Part shown: one piece after another, positions 8,618 to 17,325 of the stretch
How the letters are laid out: every line of letters begins with the position of its first letter
Numbering within the stretch: position 1 is the first letter of the stretch
Assembly (NCBI GenBank): GCA_030684405.1
Contig: JAUXYA010000029.1
Span: forward strand, 178,983 to 242,982
Direction of reading: 5' to 3'
Source of the DNA: Burkholderiales bacterium
GTDB taxonomy: Bacteria > Pseudomonadota > Gammaproteobacteria > Burkholderiales > SG8-41
DNA: 64,000 bases
Translations under genes and position numbers: made by a program
Notes under the pieces: model-generated
What the model was told of the DNA's origin: nothing
Seen by the model: only the letters and a program-made list of their open reading frames with translations
Databases searched by the model: none

Positions 8618-8722
8618 ATGAAAATCGCGATTACCGGTCAGCAGGGTTTTAGTTTCGACGTCACATCCGCTTTCGGCGGATATGAGTCTTCACTGGAATC
8701 CTGCTCAGGAGACAACAAATGA
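8618..8722 (+). CDS. 34-residue mini-ORF, apparent truncated duplicate of the next gene's start
   Basis: It starts at an ATG behind agcagagga. The first 11 residues (MKIAITGQQGF) repeat the N-terminus of the downstream protein (MKIAIIGQQDF) at both protein and DNA level; the remaining 23 residues are unrelated. Its stop codon overlaps the next start as ATGA (8719-8722). A small hairpin (ATCCGC/GCGGAT, 8665-8681) lies inside. This could be a relic of a partial tandem duplication or a translational-coupling leader peptide. Whether it is translated is unknown. Confidence 0.45.
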   Translation: MKIAITGQQGFSFDVTSAFGGYESSLESCSGDNK

Positions 8723-9651
8723 AAATTGCAATTATCGGCCAGCAGGATTTTGGAAAAACGGTGCTTGAGGCCTTCCTCGAGCGCAAGGACGAGGTGGCGG
8801 GTGTGTTCTGCGCCCCCGAAAAACCGGGCGCGAAGCCCGACCCGCTGCGCACCGCGGCGGAAGAGCGCGGACTGAAGGTGTTCCAGTTTGCCTCGCTGCG
8901 GGTGCCGGAGGCGCATGAAGCGCTGAAGTCCCTCAATGTCGATATCGGCGTGATGGCTTATGTGCTGCAATTCGCACCCGACACCTTCGTGCACATTCCG
9001 CGGCTGGGCATGATCCAGTACCATCCTTCGCTGCTGCCGAAATACCGTGGCCCGTCATCGATCAACTGGCCGATCATCCGCGGCGACACCAAAACCGGTC
9101 TGACCATCTTTCGACCGAACGAAGGGCTCGACGAAGGTCCGGTGATCCTGCAGAAAACCTGTGACATTGGCCCCGACGAGACCATCGGCGAGGTCTATTT
9201 CAACAAGCTGTTCCCGATGGGCGTGCAGGCAATTCTTGAGGCCGCCGACCTGGTGTACACCGGCAAGCATTCGGAGAGTGTGCAGGAGGAGTCGCAGGCC
9301 AGCTACGAGGGCTGGTGTCGTGCCGGGGAGGCGCATATCCAGTGGGCCAACCACGTCGATTTCGTCTACAACCTGATTCGCGGCACCAATCCAGCGCCCG
9401 GTGCTTGGACTACGCTCAATGGCAAGAAAGTGCAGATTTTTGATGCCCGCAAGCATTTGTTCCGCAAGTTTGGAGACGTTGTCGGCAAGATCGGTGAGGT
9501 TGCCGAAGTGACTGAAGGCAGCTTCAAGGTCACTGCGCAGGGCGGATTTATTGAAGTGCTGCGTGCGCGCGGCGAAGATGGCAAGAAATTGTCCGGTGGC
9601 GATTTCGCGCGTGCCAACGGGCTGGCCAAGGGCGCCTTGCTCGGCACCTGA
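8719..9651 (+). CDS. 10-formyltetrahydrofolate hydrolase-like formyltransferase
   Basis: A 310-residue protein resembling the stand-alone N-terminal hydrolase domain of 10-formyl-THF dehydrogenase (ALDH1L1 type), more than a standard methionyl-tRNA formyltransferase. It has the Rossmann start MKIAIIGQQDFGK, the formyltransferase motif YHPSLLPKYRG with catalytic His102, and Asp138 in LDEGP; the His-Asp spacing of 36 equals the His106/Asp142 pair of the dehydrogenase. The C-terminal OB-like domain contains GTNPAPGAWTTL. In the oxalate operon it may handle formyl groups released as formyl-CoA, for instance by transfer to or from tetrahydrofolate; this is inference. A terminator follows directly. 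Confidence 0.8.
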   Translation: MKIAIIGQQDFGKTVLEAFLERKDEVAGVFCAPEKPGAKPDPLRTAAEERGLKVFQFASLRVPEAHEALKSLNVDIGVMAYVLQFAPDTFVHIPRLGMIQYHPSLLPKYRGPSSINWPIIRGDTKTGLTIFRPNEGLDEGPVILQKTCDIGPDETIGEVYFNKLFPMGVQAILEAADLVYTGKHSESVQEESQASYEGWCRAGEAHIQWANHVDFVYNLIRGTNPAPGAWTTLNGKKVQIFDARKHLFRKFGDVVGKIGEVAEVTEGSFKVTAQGGFIEVLRARGEDGKKLSGGDFARANGLAKGALLGT

Positions 9652-9671
9652 AGCCCCGCAATCCCTCCTCG

Positions 9672-9699
9672 AAAGCCACGCTTGTGCGTGGCTTTTTTT
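9672..9699 (+). terminator. Intrinsic terminator of the frc operon
   Basis: A 10-bp stem AAAGCCACGC / GCGTGGCTTT with a TTGT loop, followed by a T-rich tract. It lies 20 bp after the formyl-THF hydrolase-like gene. The roughly 245 bp from here to the next start (9946) is AT-rich and probably holds the kinase operon promoter, but no clear -35/-10 pair was identified. Confidence 0.92.
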
Positions 9700-9945
9700 A
9701 TAAGTAGTTGTTATTACTTATATTTTTGGTCTATCAAGGCTGCGCTGGGTTATTGGTCGGCGACCGGCCATGAAAGCATCAGTCTGTGCGTTACGACTGA
9801 CGGAAGCGCTGTTCTGCGCTGTGACGTTTCGCACTAAGTCCTTAAAAAAAAGCAATTTTTTGGATCGGATATCGTAAAATCCGAGAACTACCGTCGTTAA
9901 GCCATTCTCTACAAACATAAAAACGGCACGGAACGGGCACAAGGG

Positions 9946-12516
9946 ATGAACAAGCTGGCTTTCTGGAAGGCGGACTGGTTTCTGGGGCTCGTGGTCGCCA
10001 TCGTGATGCTGGTTGCGGCACGCGGGGACCTGATCCAGAGCCTGGAGCGCAAGGCCTATGACCTGGGAGTCCAGGCCGCCACACGTTCGCCCTCCGATCG
10101 CATCGCCGTCATTGCCATCGACGATGCCAGCATTGCCAACATCGGGCGCTGGCCATGGTCACGGGACGTGCATGCCCGCATGATCGACTTGCTGGCCGGA
10201 GCCGAGGCCAAGGTGATCGCCAACACCACGTTCTTCTTCGAGCCGCAGCGCGATGCCGGGCTGGTTTATGTCGAGAAACTGCTGAACCTGCACAACGAGT
10301 TGTCGGCTCAGGTCGCCGCGGATCCCAAGGCGGTTGTTGCCAACGCAGGTCTGGCCCGCATCGGCGCGGTGCTGACCGAGGCGGAGCAGGCCCTCAATAC
10401 CGACCGCAAACTGGCCGACAGCATGAAGGCCGCCGGCAATGTGGTGCTGCCGATGGTGTTCCAGCAACTGGCCGAGCCGCAGGGCAATCCTGACAAACCG
10501 CTGCCGAACTACGTGCTGGACAGCGGCATGGCCGGGCCGCGTGGCGTTGACGTGTTGCCGCCGCCCGGCGTGTTCCCGCTCTACCCGGTGGCCGAACTCG
10601 GGCCGGCCGTTGCGAGCATCGGGCACCTCAACGCAGACATCGATGTCGATGGTGCCGTGCGCGCGGAGCCGCTGCTGGTGCGTTACTACGACCAGGTGTT
10701 TCCGGCGCTGTCGGTAATGGTCGCGGCACGCAGCCTGAACCTCGGTGTTGCCGACATCAAGCCGGTCTGGGGTGAGGCCCTGCAGCTGGGCAAACTGCGT
10801 GTCGCCACCGATCCCGCGCTGCGGATGCACACGTTTTTCTATGCCGATCGTGATGGACGTCCGGCTTTTCAGGTGGATTCGTTTTTCGACGTGATCAGCG
10901 GCAAGGTTCCGGCCGCGAAGTACCGCGACAAGATCGTGCTGATCGGCCCCACGGCAGCCGGGCTGGGCTCCGCGCAGGTGACCCCTGTCTCTCCGGCCAC
11001 GGCCCCGGTGCTGACCCTGGCGCACACCGTATCAAGTATCCTCGGCGAACACTTTTTCGTTACCCCTTCCTGGGGCGTCTGGGTGCAGCTCGGCGTGTTC
11101 CTCGCCGTGGCGCTGTACCTGATTGTGGTCCTGCCGCGGCTCAGGGCCGGCATTGCCGCGGTGATCAGCCTCATCATCGGCGTCGCGCTGATCAGTGCGC
11201 ATTTCGGCCTGATGGTGGGCCAGTTGATGTGGATACAGTTCATGGCATCGGCGGCGCTGCTTGCCGTCGGTTACGCCGCACTGACCACCAAGCGTTTCCT
11301 GGTGACCGAACGGGGCAAGGAGAAGTCGGACGCCGAATCCGCGGAATCGAACCGGATGCTGGGCATTGCCTACCAGGCTCAGGGGCAGCTGGATCTGGCC
11401 TGGGACAAGTTCCGCCAGTGTCCGCTTAATGATCCGGTGATGGAGAACCTTTACAGCCTGGCGCTGGATTTCGAGCGCAAGCGCCAGTTCAACAAGGCCG
11501 AATCGGTGTTCCGCTATATGGCCGAATTCAATCCGAAGTTCCGCGATCTCGAGCAGCGGGTGACCCGTGCCAAGGCGCTTTCTGAAACCGTGATCCTCGG
11601 TGGTGCGCAAGGGCATCCCGGCGGTACCGTGATGCTCGAGGGCGGCGGCATGGAAAAACCGATGCTCGGCCGCTACCAGGTGGAAAAGGAACTTGGCAAG
11701 GGCGCGATGGGCGTGGTCTACCTCGGCAAGGACCCGAAAATCGGCCGTGTGGTGGCGATCAAGACCATGGCGCTGTCGCAGGAGTTTGAGGGCGACGAAC
11801 TGGTCGAGGTCAAGGAGCGCTTCTTTCGCGAGGCGGAAACAGCGGGACGCCTGGCTCATCCGAACATCGTCACTATTTACGACGCCGGCGAGGAACATGA
11901 CCTTGCCTACATCGCAATGGAATTTCTCAAGGGACAGGACCTGGTGCCCTACACCAAGCCCGGCGCGCTGCTCCCCGTGCCGCAGGTGCTGTCGATCATT
12001 GCCCGTGTTGCTGAGGCTCTGGGCTACGCCCACCAGCAGAACGTCGTGCACCGCGACATCAAACCCGCCAACATCATGTACGAACCGGTAAGTGATACCC
12101 CTAAAGTGACTGACTTCGGCATTGCGCGCGTCACCGACTCCTCCAAGACCAAGACCGGCATGGTGCTGGGCACGCCTTCCTACATGTCGCCGGAGCAGCT
12201 GGCGGGCAAGAAAGTGGAAGGTCGCTCCGACTTGTTTTCGCTGGGTGTCACGCTTTATCAGATGCTCAGTGGCAAATTGCCTTTCCAGGGGGAGTCGATG
12301 GCGCAGCTGATGTTCAAGATTGCCAACGAACCGCACGCGGACATCCGCACGCTGAACCCGGCGCTGCCGGCCTGTATCGCGGCCGTCACCAACAAGGCGC
12401 TGGCCAAGGATCCTGACCAGCGCTACCAAAGTGGCGAGCAGATGGCCAAGGCGATCCGTCTCTGCCTCGGCACGCTGACGGGCAAGCCTGCTGCCACTTC
12501 GGCAGCGGCGAGCTGA
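9946..12516 (+). CDS. CHASE2-domain transmembrane Ser/Thr protein kinase
   Basis: An 856-residue sensor kinase. A membrane helix (about 9-24) is followed by an extracytoplasmic CHASE2 domain (about 30-360; IAVIAIDDASIANIGRWPW is typical) and then three membrane helices (about 375-445). A TPR-like linker (about 465-550) joins the C-terminal Hanks kinase (about 575-840). Catalytic features are complete: glycine loop GKGAMG, Lys606 (VAIK), HRDIKPAN with Asp704, DFG at 723 and SPE. It should phosphorylate Ser/Thr in cytoplasmic partners in response to an external cue. The PP2C phosphatase and FHA genes directly downstream form the usual eraser/reader set. CHASE2 ligands are unknown. Confidence 0.93.
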   Translation: MNKLAFWKADWFLGLVVAIVMLVAARGDLIQSLERKAYDLGVQAATRSPSDRIAVIAIDDASIANIGRWPWSRDVHARMIDLLAGAEAKVIANTTFFFEPQRDAGLVYVEKLLNLHNELSAQVAADPKAVVANAGLARIGAVLTEAEQALNTDRKLADSMKAAGNVVLPMVFQQLAEPQGNPDKPLPNYVLDSGMAGPRGVDVLPPPGVFPLYPVAELGPAVASIGHLNADIDVDGAVRAEPLLVRYYDQVFPALSVMVAARSLNLGVADIKPVWGEALQLGKLRVATDPALRMHTFFYADRDGRPAFQVDSFFDVISGKVPAAKYRDKIVLIGPTAAGLGSAQVTPVSPATAPVLTLAHTVSSILGEHFFVTPSWGVWVQLGVFLAVALYLIVVLPRLRAGIAAVISLIIGVALISAHFGLMVGQLMWIQFMASAALLAVGYAALTTKRFLVTERGKEKSDAESAESNRMLGIAYQAQGQLDLAWDKFRQCPLNDPVMENLYSLALDFERKRQFNKAESVFRYMAEFNPKFRDLEQRVTRAKALSETVILGGAQGHPGGTVMLEGGGMEKPMLGRYQVEKELGKGAMGVVYLGKDPKIGRVVAIKTMALSQEFEGDELVEVKERFFREAETAGRLAHPNIVTIYDAGEEHDLAYIAMEFLKGQDLVPYTKPGALLPVPQVLSIIARVAEALGYAHQQNVVHRDIKPANIMYEPVSDTPKVTDFGIARVTDSSKTKTGMVLGTPSYMSPEQLAGKKVEGRSDLFSLGVTLYQMLSGKLPFQGESMAQLMFKIANEPHADIRTLNPALPACIAAVTNKALAKDPDQRYQSGEQMAKAIRLCLGTLTGKPAATSAAAS

Positions 12517-12525
12517 GGGCCGACA

Positions 12526-13338
12526 ATGAGCGATTTTTCCGGCGTCATCGAAATTGCCACAGCGACCCACCCGGGAATGGTGCGGTCGCATAACGAGGAC
12601 AGCATCGCTGCCGATCCTGCCGCGGGCATCGCGGTACTCGCCGACGGCATGGGGGGATACAACGCCGGCGAGGTGGCAAGCGGCATCGCGGTGGCGATGA
12701 TCGGCGCGGAACTGAAGAAGGCCCTTGCCAGCCCCGGCGAGGGATTCGATATTGCCGCTGCCGAGCGACTGGTCGTCGAACATGCAGTGCGTGCCAACAA
12801 TGCTATTTTCCAGGCTTCACAGAATCAGGCCCAGTATGCCGGCATGGGCACCACGCTGGTGGTCATGCTGCTGCATGACAACAGCCTGGTGGTCGGACAC
12901 ATCGGCGATTCCCGGCTGTACCGCTTCCGCCAGGGCAAGCTGGAGCAGGTAACGCGCGACCACTCGTTGCTGCAGGAGCAGATCGACAGTGGGCTCATTA
13001 CCAAGGAGCAGGCGCGCCATTCCCAGAACAAGAACCTGGTGACACGGGCGGTCGGCATCGATCCCGAGGTCGAGGTCGAGGTCCACAGCTATCCGGCGCA
13101 GCCGGGCGATATCTACCTGCTGTGCTCGGATGGACTCAACGACATGGTGACCGACGAGGACATGGAGCTCACTCTGGGGTCGCTGCAGGCCAATCTGCCG
13201 CTGGCGGCCGAGCAGCTGGTGCAGCAGGCGAATGACAATGGCGGTCGTGACAATGTTTCGGTTATTCTGGTGCGCGTGCTGAAGGATTTTCCGGCCCGCG
13301 CGGGATTGGTTGACCGGCTGAAGTCCTGGTTCAGATAA
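12526..13338 (+). CDS. PP2C-family Ser/Thr protein phosphatase
   Basis: A 270-residue cytoplasmic phosphatase of the bacterial PstP/Stp1 type, starting 9 bp after the kinase. Metal-binding and catalytic motifs are in order: RSHNED, ADGMGG, GHIGDSRLYR, SDGLND and GGRDNVSVI. It should remove phosphate from Ser/Thr residues added by the kinase upstream. There is no membrane segment or extra sensor domain. Confidence 0.95.
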   Translation: MSDFSGVIEIATATHPGMVRSHNEDSIAADPAAGIAVLADGMGGYNAGEVASGIAVAMIGAELKKALASPGEGFDIAAAERLVVEHAVRANNAIFQASQNQAQYAGMGTTLVVMLLHDNSLVVGHIGDSRLYRFRQGKLEQVTRDHSLLQEQIDSGLITKEQARHSQNKNLVTRAVGIDPEVEVEVHSYPAQPGDIYLLCSDGLNDMVTDEDMELTLGSLQANLPLAAEQLVQQANDNGGRDNVSVILVRVLKDFPARAGLVDRLKSWFR

Positions 13339-13355
13339 GCAACGGGGATACTACT

Positions 13356-14141
13356 ATGGCGAAGTTGATACTTTCTCTCGAGGGTTCGATGATCCGCGAG
13401 GTTCAGCTCGACAAGGAGCGGATCATGATCGGCCGTAAGCCGTCGAACGAGATCCAGATCGAGAATCTGGCCGTGAGCGGCGAGCACGCCTGCATCGTGA
13501 CCATCCTCAATGATTCGTTCCTGGAAGATCTCGGTTCGACCAACGGCACCCTGGTCAATGGCAACCCGATCAAGAAGCATATCCTGCAGAACAACGATGT
13601 GATCGAGATCGGCAAGTACAAACTCAAATACGTGGCGGATGCTCCGGCAGCCGGCCAGGCGGCAGGCGAAGACTTCGAAAAGACGATGATCCTGCGCGCC
13701 CCGCCCAAGCAAGCGCCCGCCGCCGCCCGTCCGGTCAACGAGCCGGCGTCGCCGGCCAAGCCTTCGACCCCGCCGCCGACACCGCGGCCGGTGCCGCCGC
13801 TGGCGAAGCCCGCCGCACCCGCGCCTGCCGCGGCTGCTGCGGCGTCCGTTGCGCCCGCTCCCGTAGCGCCCCCGCAGCCGCTCGCCGCGGTGCAGATCCT
13901 CACGGGTCCCAGCGCCGGCAAGGAACTGGATCTGGTGAAGAATCTCACCACGCTGGGCAAGCCGGGTCTCCAGGTTGCGGTGATCACCCGTCGTCCGCAG
14001 GGCTACTTTATTACCCATGTGGAGGGCGCCAAGTTTCCGGTCGTCAACGGCAAGACGATTGATGTCCAGGCCCAGCCGCTGCACGATCACGACGTCATTG
14101 AACTGGCCGGCGTGAAAATGGAATTTTTCGTAAAAAAATAA
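13356..14141 (+). CDS. FHA-domain phospho-threonine-binding protein
   Basis: A 261-residue protein with an N-terminal FHA domain (about 20-95; IGRKPSNEIQIENLAVSGEHA, then STNGTLVNG), a roughly 70-residue Pro/Ala-rich linker, and a second degenerate FHA-like C-terminal domain (about 180-260). Between them, EDFEKTMILRAPP offers a Thr after acidic residues, similar to sites phosphorylated in OdhI/GarA-type FHA proteins. It likely reads phosphorylation by the CHASE2 kinase and may also be its substrate. It is third in the operon. Confidence 0.9.
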   Translation: MAKLILSLEGSMIREVQLDKERIMIGRKPSNEIQIENLAVSGEHACIVTILNDSFLEDLGSTNGTLVNGNPIKKHILQNNDVIEIGKYKLKYVADAPAAGQAAGEDFEKTMILRAPPKQAPAAARPVNEPASPAKPSTPPPTPRPVPPLAKPAAPAPAAAAAASVAPAPVAPPQPLAAVQILTGPSAGKELDLVKNLTTLGKPGLQVAVITRRPQGYFITHVEGAKFPVVNGKTIDVQAQPLHDHDVIELAGVKMEFFVKK

Positions 14142-14256
14142 GTGTACGCGTGACCGCCTTGCCCCGGAAGCTTGAGGCTGCGGACGGTTGGCAGGCTCGC
14201 GGATTTCTGCGCGCGGCACCGTCCCTGCAACGACAGGGCAGCATTAGGATGACAGG

Positions 14257-16491
14257 GTGAGAAAAAATCTGACGCGCATTGTCATCGGCATGGTGATCGT
14301 CGCCATGTTTCTCGCGCATGCCGTGCACGTGCTGCGCATCCCCTTCCTCGAGAACCTCGAATCCATCGTTTACGACACGCGGCTGCGGCTGACCATGCCG
14401 AATACCGTGGATCCGCGGGTAGTCATCCTCGATATCGACGAGAAAAGCCTGCAGGAGAAGGAACAGGGCGGTGAGGGCCGCTGGCCCTGGCCGCGTGACC
14501 GGCTCGCGCTGCTGCTGGACAAGCTGTTCGACAAGTATGGCATCGCTGTGGTTGGCTTCGACGTGGTGTTCGCAGAACGCGACGAATCGTCGGGCATCCG
14601 CGTGCTCGAGCGCCTCGGACAGCGCGAACTGAAGGGCGTGCCGCAATTTCAGTCAGCGCTTGAGCAGGTTCGGCCACAACTCGAATACGACGACATTTTT
14701 GCCAGCAAGATGAAGGGGCGCACCGTGGTGCTGGGGCATGTGTTCCTCAGCGACGACCCGGCCAGCGCCAGCACGAAGGGCATGTTGCCGCCGCCGGTGT
14801 TGCCTGCCGGCGCTTTCGGGGGCCGCAGGGTCGGTGTGACCTCGTGGAACGGCTATACCGCGAACCTCGAGCGCCTGCAGCGCGCGGCCACCAGCGCCGG
14901 CCACATCAATCCGCTGCCGGATCCGGACGGCATCACGCGGCGCGTGCCGATGCTGGTCGAGCATGCCGGCGCCTACTATGAACCGCTGTCGCTGGCGATG
15001 GTGCGCGCCGTCACCGGACAACCGCCGGTGGTGCCCGTGGTCAGCGCGGATGCTTCTTCTGACTACAGCGGCCTCGAATGGGTCAAGGCCGGTCCTTTCG
15101 AGGTTCCCGTTGACATACAGGCCGCGGCGCTGGTGCCATACCGCGGCGGCAAAGGCAGCTATCGTTATTACTCGCTGGTCGACGTGCTCAACGAGCGCGT
15201 GCCGGTCGACGAGCTGAAGGGCAAGATCGCGCTGGTCGGCACCACGGCACCAGGGCTGCTCGACCTGCGGGCGACGCCGGTGGACCCGGTGTTCCCGGGG
15301 GTCGAGATCCATGCCAACCTGGTCGGCGGCATCCTTGACGGCAACATCAAGCAGCGCCCGCCCTACGTGGTCGGCGCCGAGTTCGTGCTGCTGCTGCTGT
15401 CAGGCGCGGCGCTGGCGCTGCTGCTGCCGCTGCTGACGCCGTTCAGGTCCATGCTGGTGACGGCGCTGGTGCTGCTGTCGGTGATCGGTACCAACCTGGT
15501 GGTGTTTCATTCCGGAAACCTGGTGCTGCCGCTGGCCTCGGGCATCCTGCTGATCCTCGTGCTGTTCACCTTCAACATGGCGTACGGTTTCCTGGTGGAG
15601 GCGCGCGGCACGCGGCTGATCACCGGACTCTTCGGGCAATATGTGCCGCCCGAGCTGGTCGAGGAAATGGCGCGCAATCCGGAGCAGTTCAACATGGCAC
15701 CGCGGGCCGAGGAACTCTCGGTGTTGTTCTCCGACGTACGCGGCTTCACGACGATCTCGGAAAGCCTGTCACCCGAGGACCTGTCGGTCTACATCAACGA
15801 TTACCTGACGACGATGAGCCTGGTGATCCGCGAAGGCCACCGCGGCACGCTCGACAAGTACATCGGCGACGCGATCATGGCCTTCTGGGGAGCGCCGATG
15901 CCCGATCCCAACCACGCGCAGAATGCCGTGTTGGCGGCGCTCGACATGATGAAACAGGCGAAGGTGCTCAACGAGAAGTTCCACGCGAGGAACTGGCCAC
16001 CTTTCGCCATCGGCATCGGCGTCAATTCGGGGATCATGCGCGTCGGTGACATGGGCTCAAAGATCCGCAAGGCGTACACCGTGATGGGCGACGCGGTGAA
16101 CCTCGGCTCGCGGCTTGAGGGCATCACCAAGCAATACGGCGCAGGCATCCTGATCGGGCAGGAAACCAAGGAACGGATCTCGGGCGTCGTCCTGCGCGAG
16201 ATCGACATGGTGCAGGTCAAGGGCAAGGACGAGCCCATCACCATTTACGAACCGCTGGGTCTCGAGGGCGAGGTTGAACAAAATATGCTCGACGAGATCA
16301 AACTCTGGCAGCAGGCCCTGCGCTACTACCGTGCCCAGGACTGGGACAAGGCCGAGCTGCAGCTGCTCAACCTCAAGAAGACTGCGGTGAAAACCTACCT
16401 CTACGACGTGTTTATCGAGCGCATTGCCACATACCGTGCCCATCCGCCGGAGGCGGAGTGGAAAGGCGTGCACAAGTTCGAAACCAAATGA
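14257..16491 (+). CDS. CHASE2-domain adenylate/guanylate cyclase (class III)
   Basis: A 744-residue membrane cyclase with one N-terminal helix, a CHASE2 sensor (about 30-365), three membrane helices (about 368-445), a catalytic domain (about 485-665) and a short helical C-terminus. Both metal Asp residues are present (FSDVRGF, Asp493; KYIGDAIMAFW, Asp538), as are the transition-state Asn/Arg in GDAVNLGSRLE. It is predicted to make cAMP; the purine specificity was not proven here. The start is a GTG at 14257. The gene overlaps the phosphodiesterase-like gene as ATGA, so synthesis and breakdown are translationally coupled. Confidence 0.92.
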   Translation: MRKNLTRIVIGMVIVAMFLAHAVHVLRIPFLENLESIVYDTRLRLTMPNTVDPRVVILDIDEKSLQEKEQGGEGRWPWPRDRLALLLDKLFDKYGIAVVGFDVVFAERDESSGIRVLERLGQRELKGVPQFQSALEQVRPQLEYDDIFASKMKGRTVVLGHVFLSDDPASASTKGMLPPPVLPAGAFGGRRVGVTSWNGYTANLERLQRAATSAGHINPLPDPDGITRRVPMLVEHAGAYYEPLSLAMVRAVTGQPPVVPVVSADASSDYSGLEWVKAGPFEVPVDIQAAALVPYRGGKGSYRYYSLVDVLNERVPVDELKGKIALVGTTAPGLLDLRATPVDPVFPGVEIHANLVGGILDGNIKQRPPYVVGAEFVLLLLSGAALALLLPLLTPFRSMLVTALVLLSVIGTNLVVFHSGNLVLPLASGILLILVLFTFNMAYGFLVEARGTRLITGLFGQYVPPELVEEMARNPEQFNMAPRAEELSVLFSDVRGFTTISESLSPEDLSVYINDYLTTMSLVIREGHRGTLDKYIGDAIMAFWGAPMPDPNHAQNAVLAALDMMKQAKVLNEKFHARNWPPFAIGIGVNSGIMRVGDMGSKIRKAYTVMGDAVNLGSRLEGITKQYGAGILIGQETKERISGVVLREIDMVQVKGKDEPITIYEPLGLEGEVEQNMLDEIKLWQQALRYYRAQDWDKAELQLLNLKKTAVKTYLYDVFIERIATYRAHPPEAEWKGVHKFETK

Positions 16492-17258
16492 TGAGGTTGC
16501 GCATTCTGGGATGCAGTGGCGGCATCGGCGGCGAGCTGCGCACGACCTCCATGCTGCTCGACGACGACGTGCTGATCGACGCCGGCACCGGGGTCGGCGA
16601 CCTGTCGCTGCAGCAGTTGGCGCGAATCGACCACATTTTCCTGACGCACTCGCACCTCGATCACGTCGCCTTCATTCCCTTCCTGCTCGACACCGTGGGT
16701 TTCCAGCGCGCGCAGCCGGTGATCCTGCATGCGATTCCCGAGACCCTCGACATCCTCGGCGAACACCTGTTCAACTGGAAAATCTGGCCCGATTTCCGGA
16801 AAATTCCCGACGAGCGTAATCCGGTGCTGCACTGCATGCCGTTGCAGACCGGTGAGGCGGTAGTGCTCGGGGGCGGTCGCCGCATCACGCCATTTCCGGC
16901 CAACCACGTGGTCCCCGCGGTCGGTTTTCACCTGGATTCCGGCACTGGCAGCCTGGCCTTTACCGGGGATACCACGCGCCATCCAGAGATGTTAAAATAT
17001 GTCAATAAAATCAATAATTTACGATACCTGATCATCGAGACCGCGATGTCTGACGCCGAGCGCGAACTTGCGGTAGTCTCCAAACATCTGTGTCCGGGCC
17101 TGCTCGCCGAGGAACTCGCCGGGCTGCAACTGAATCCGGCCATTTATGTGACACACTTCAAGCCGCGGGAAGCGGAAACGATCATGGGCGAGATTGCGGC
17201 ACGGATGCCGCAGCGCCACGTGAAAATGTTGGAACAGGACCAGGTTTTCGAGTTCTGA
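16488..17258 (+). CDS. Metallo-beta-lactamase-fold hydrolase, probable class II cyclic-nucleotide phosphodiesterase
   Basis: A 256-residue cytoplasmic protein with the metal motif HSHLDH at residues 54-59, a GDTT metal Asp, and later conserved His residues (NHVVPAVGF, VTHFKP). The segment LFNWKIWPDF resembles the class II PDE (yeast PDE1) signature rather than glyoxalases or lactonases. The start codon overlaps the cyclase stop (ATGA), strongly suggesting that the substrate is the cyclic nucleotide made by that cyclase. A start at the next ATG (16491) is equally possible. Confidence 0.82.
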   Translation: MMRLRILGCSGGIGGELRTTSMLLDDDVLIDAGTGVGDLSLQQLARIDHIFLTHSHLDHVAFIPFLLDTVGFQRAQPVILHAIPETLDILGEHLFNWKIWPDFRKIPDERNPVLHCMPLQTGEAVVLGGGRRITPFPANHVVPAVGFHLDSGTGSLAFTGDTTRHPEMLKYVNKINNLRYLIIETAMSDAERELAVVSKHLCPGLLAEELAGLQLNPAIYVTHFKPREAETIMGEIAARMPQRHVKMLEQDQVFEF

Positions 17259-17325
17259 GTCATCCGGCGCGGCATTCCCGGAATTCGCGCCGGCACAGGA
17301 AGCAGCGGAAAGAAAAGGGGTGACC

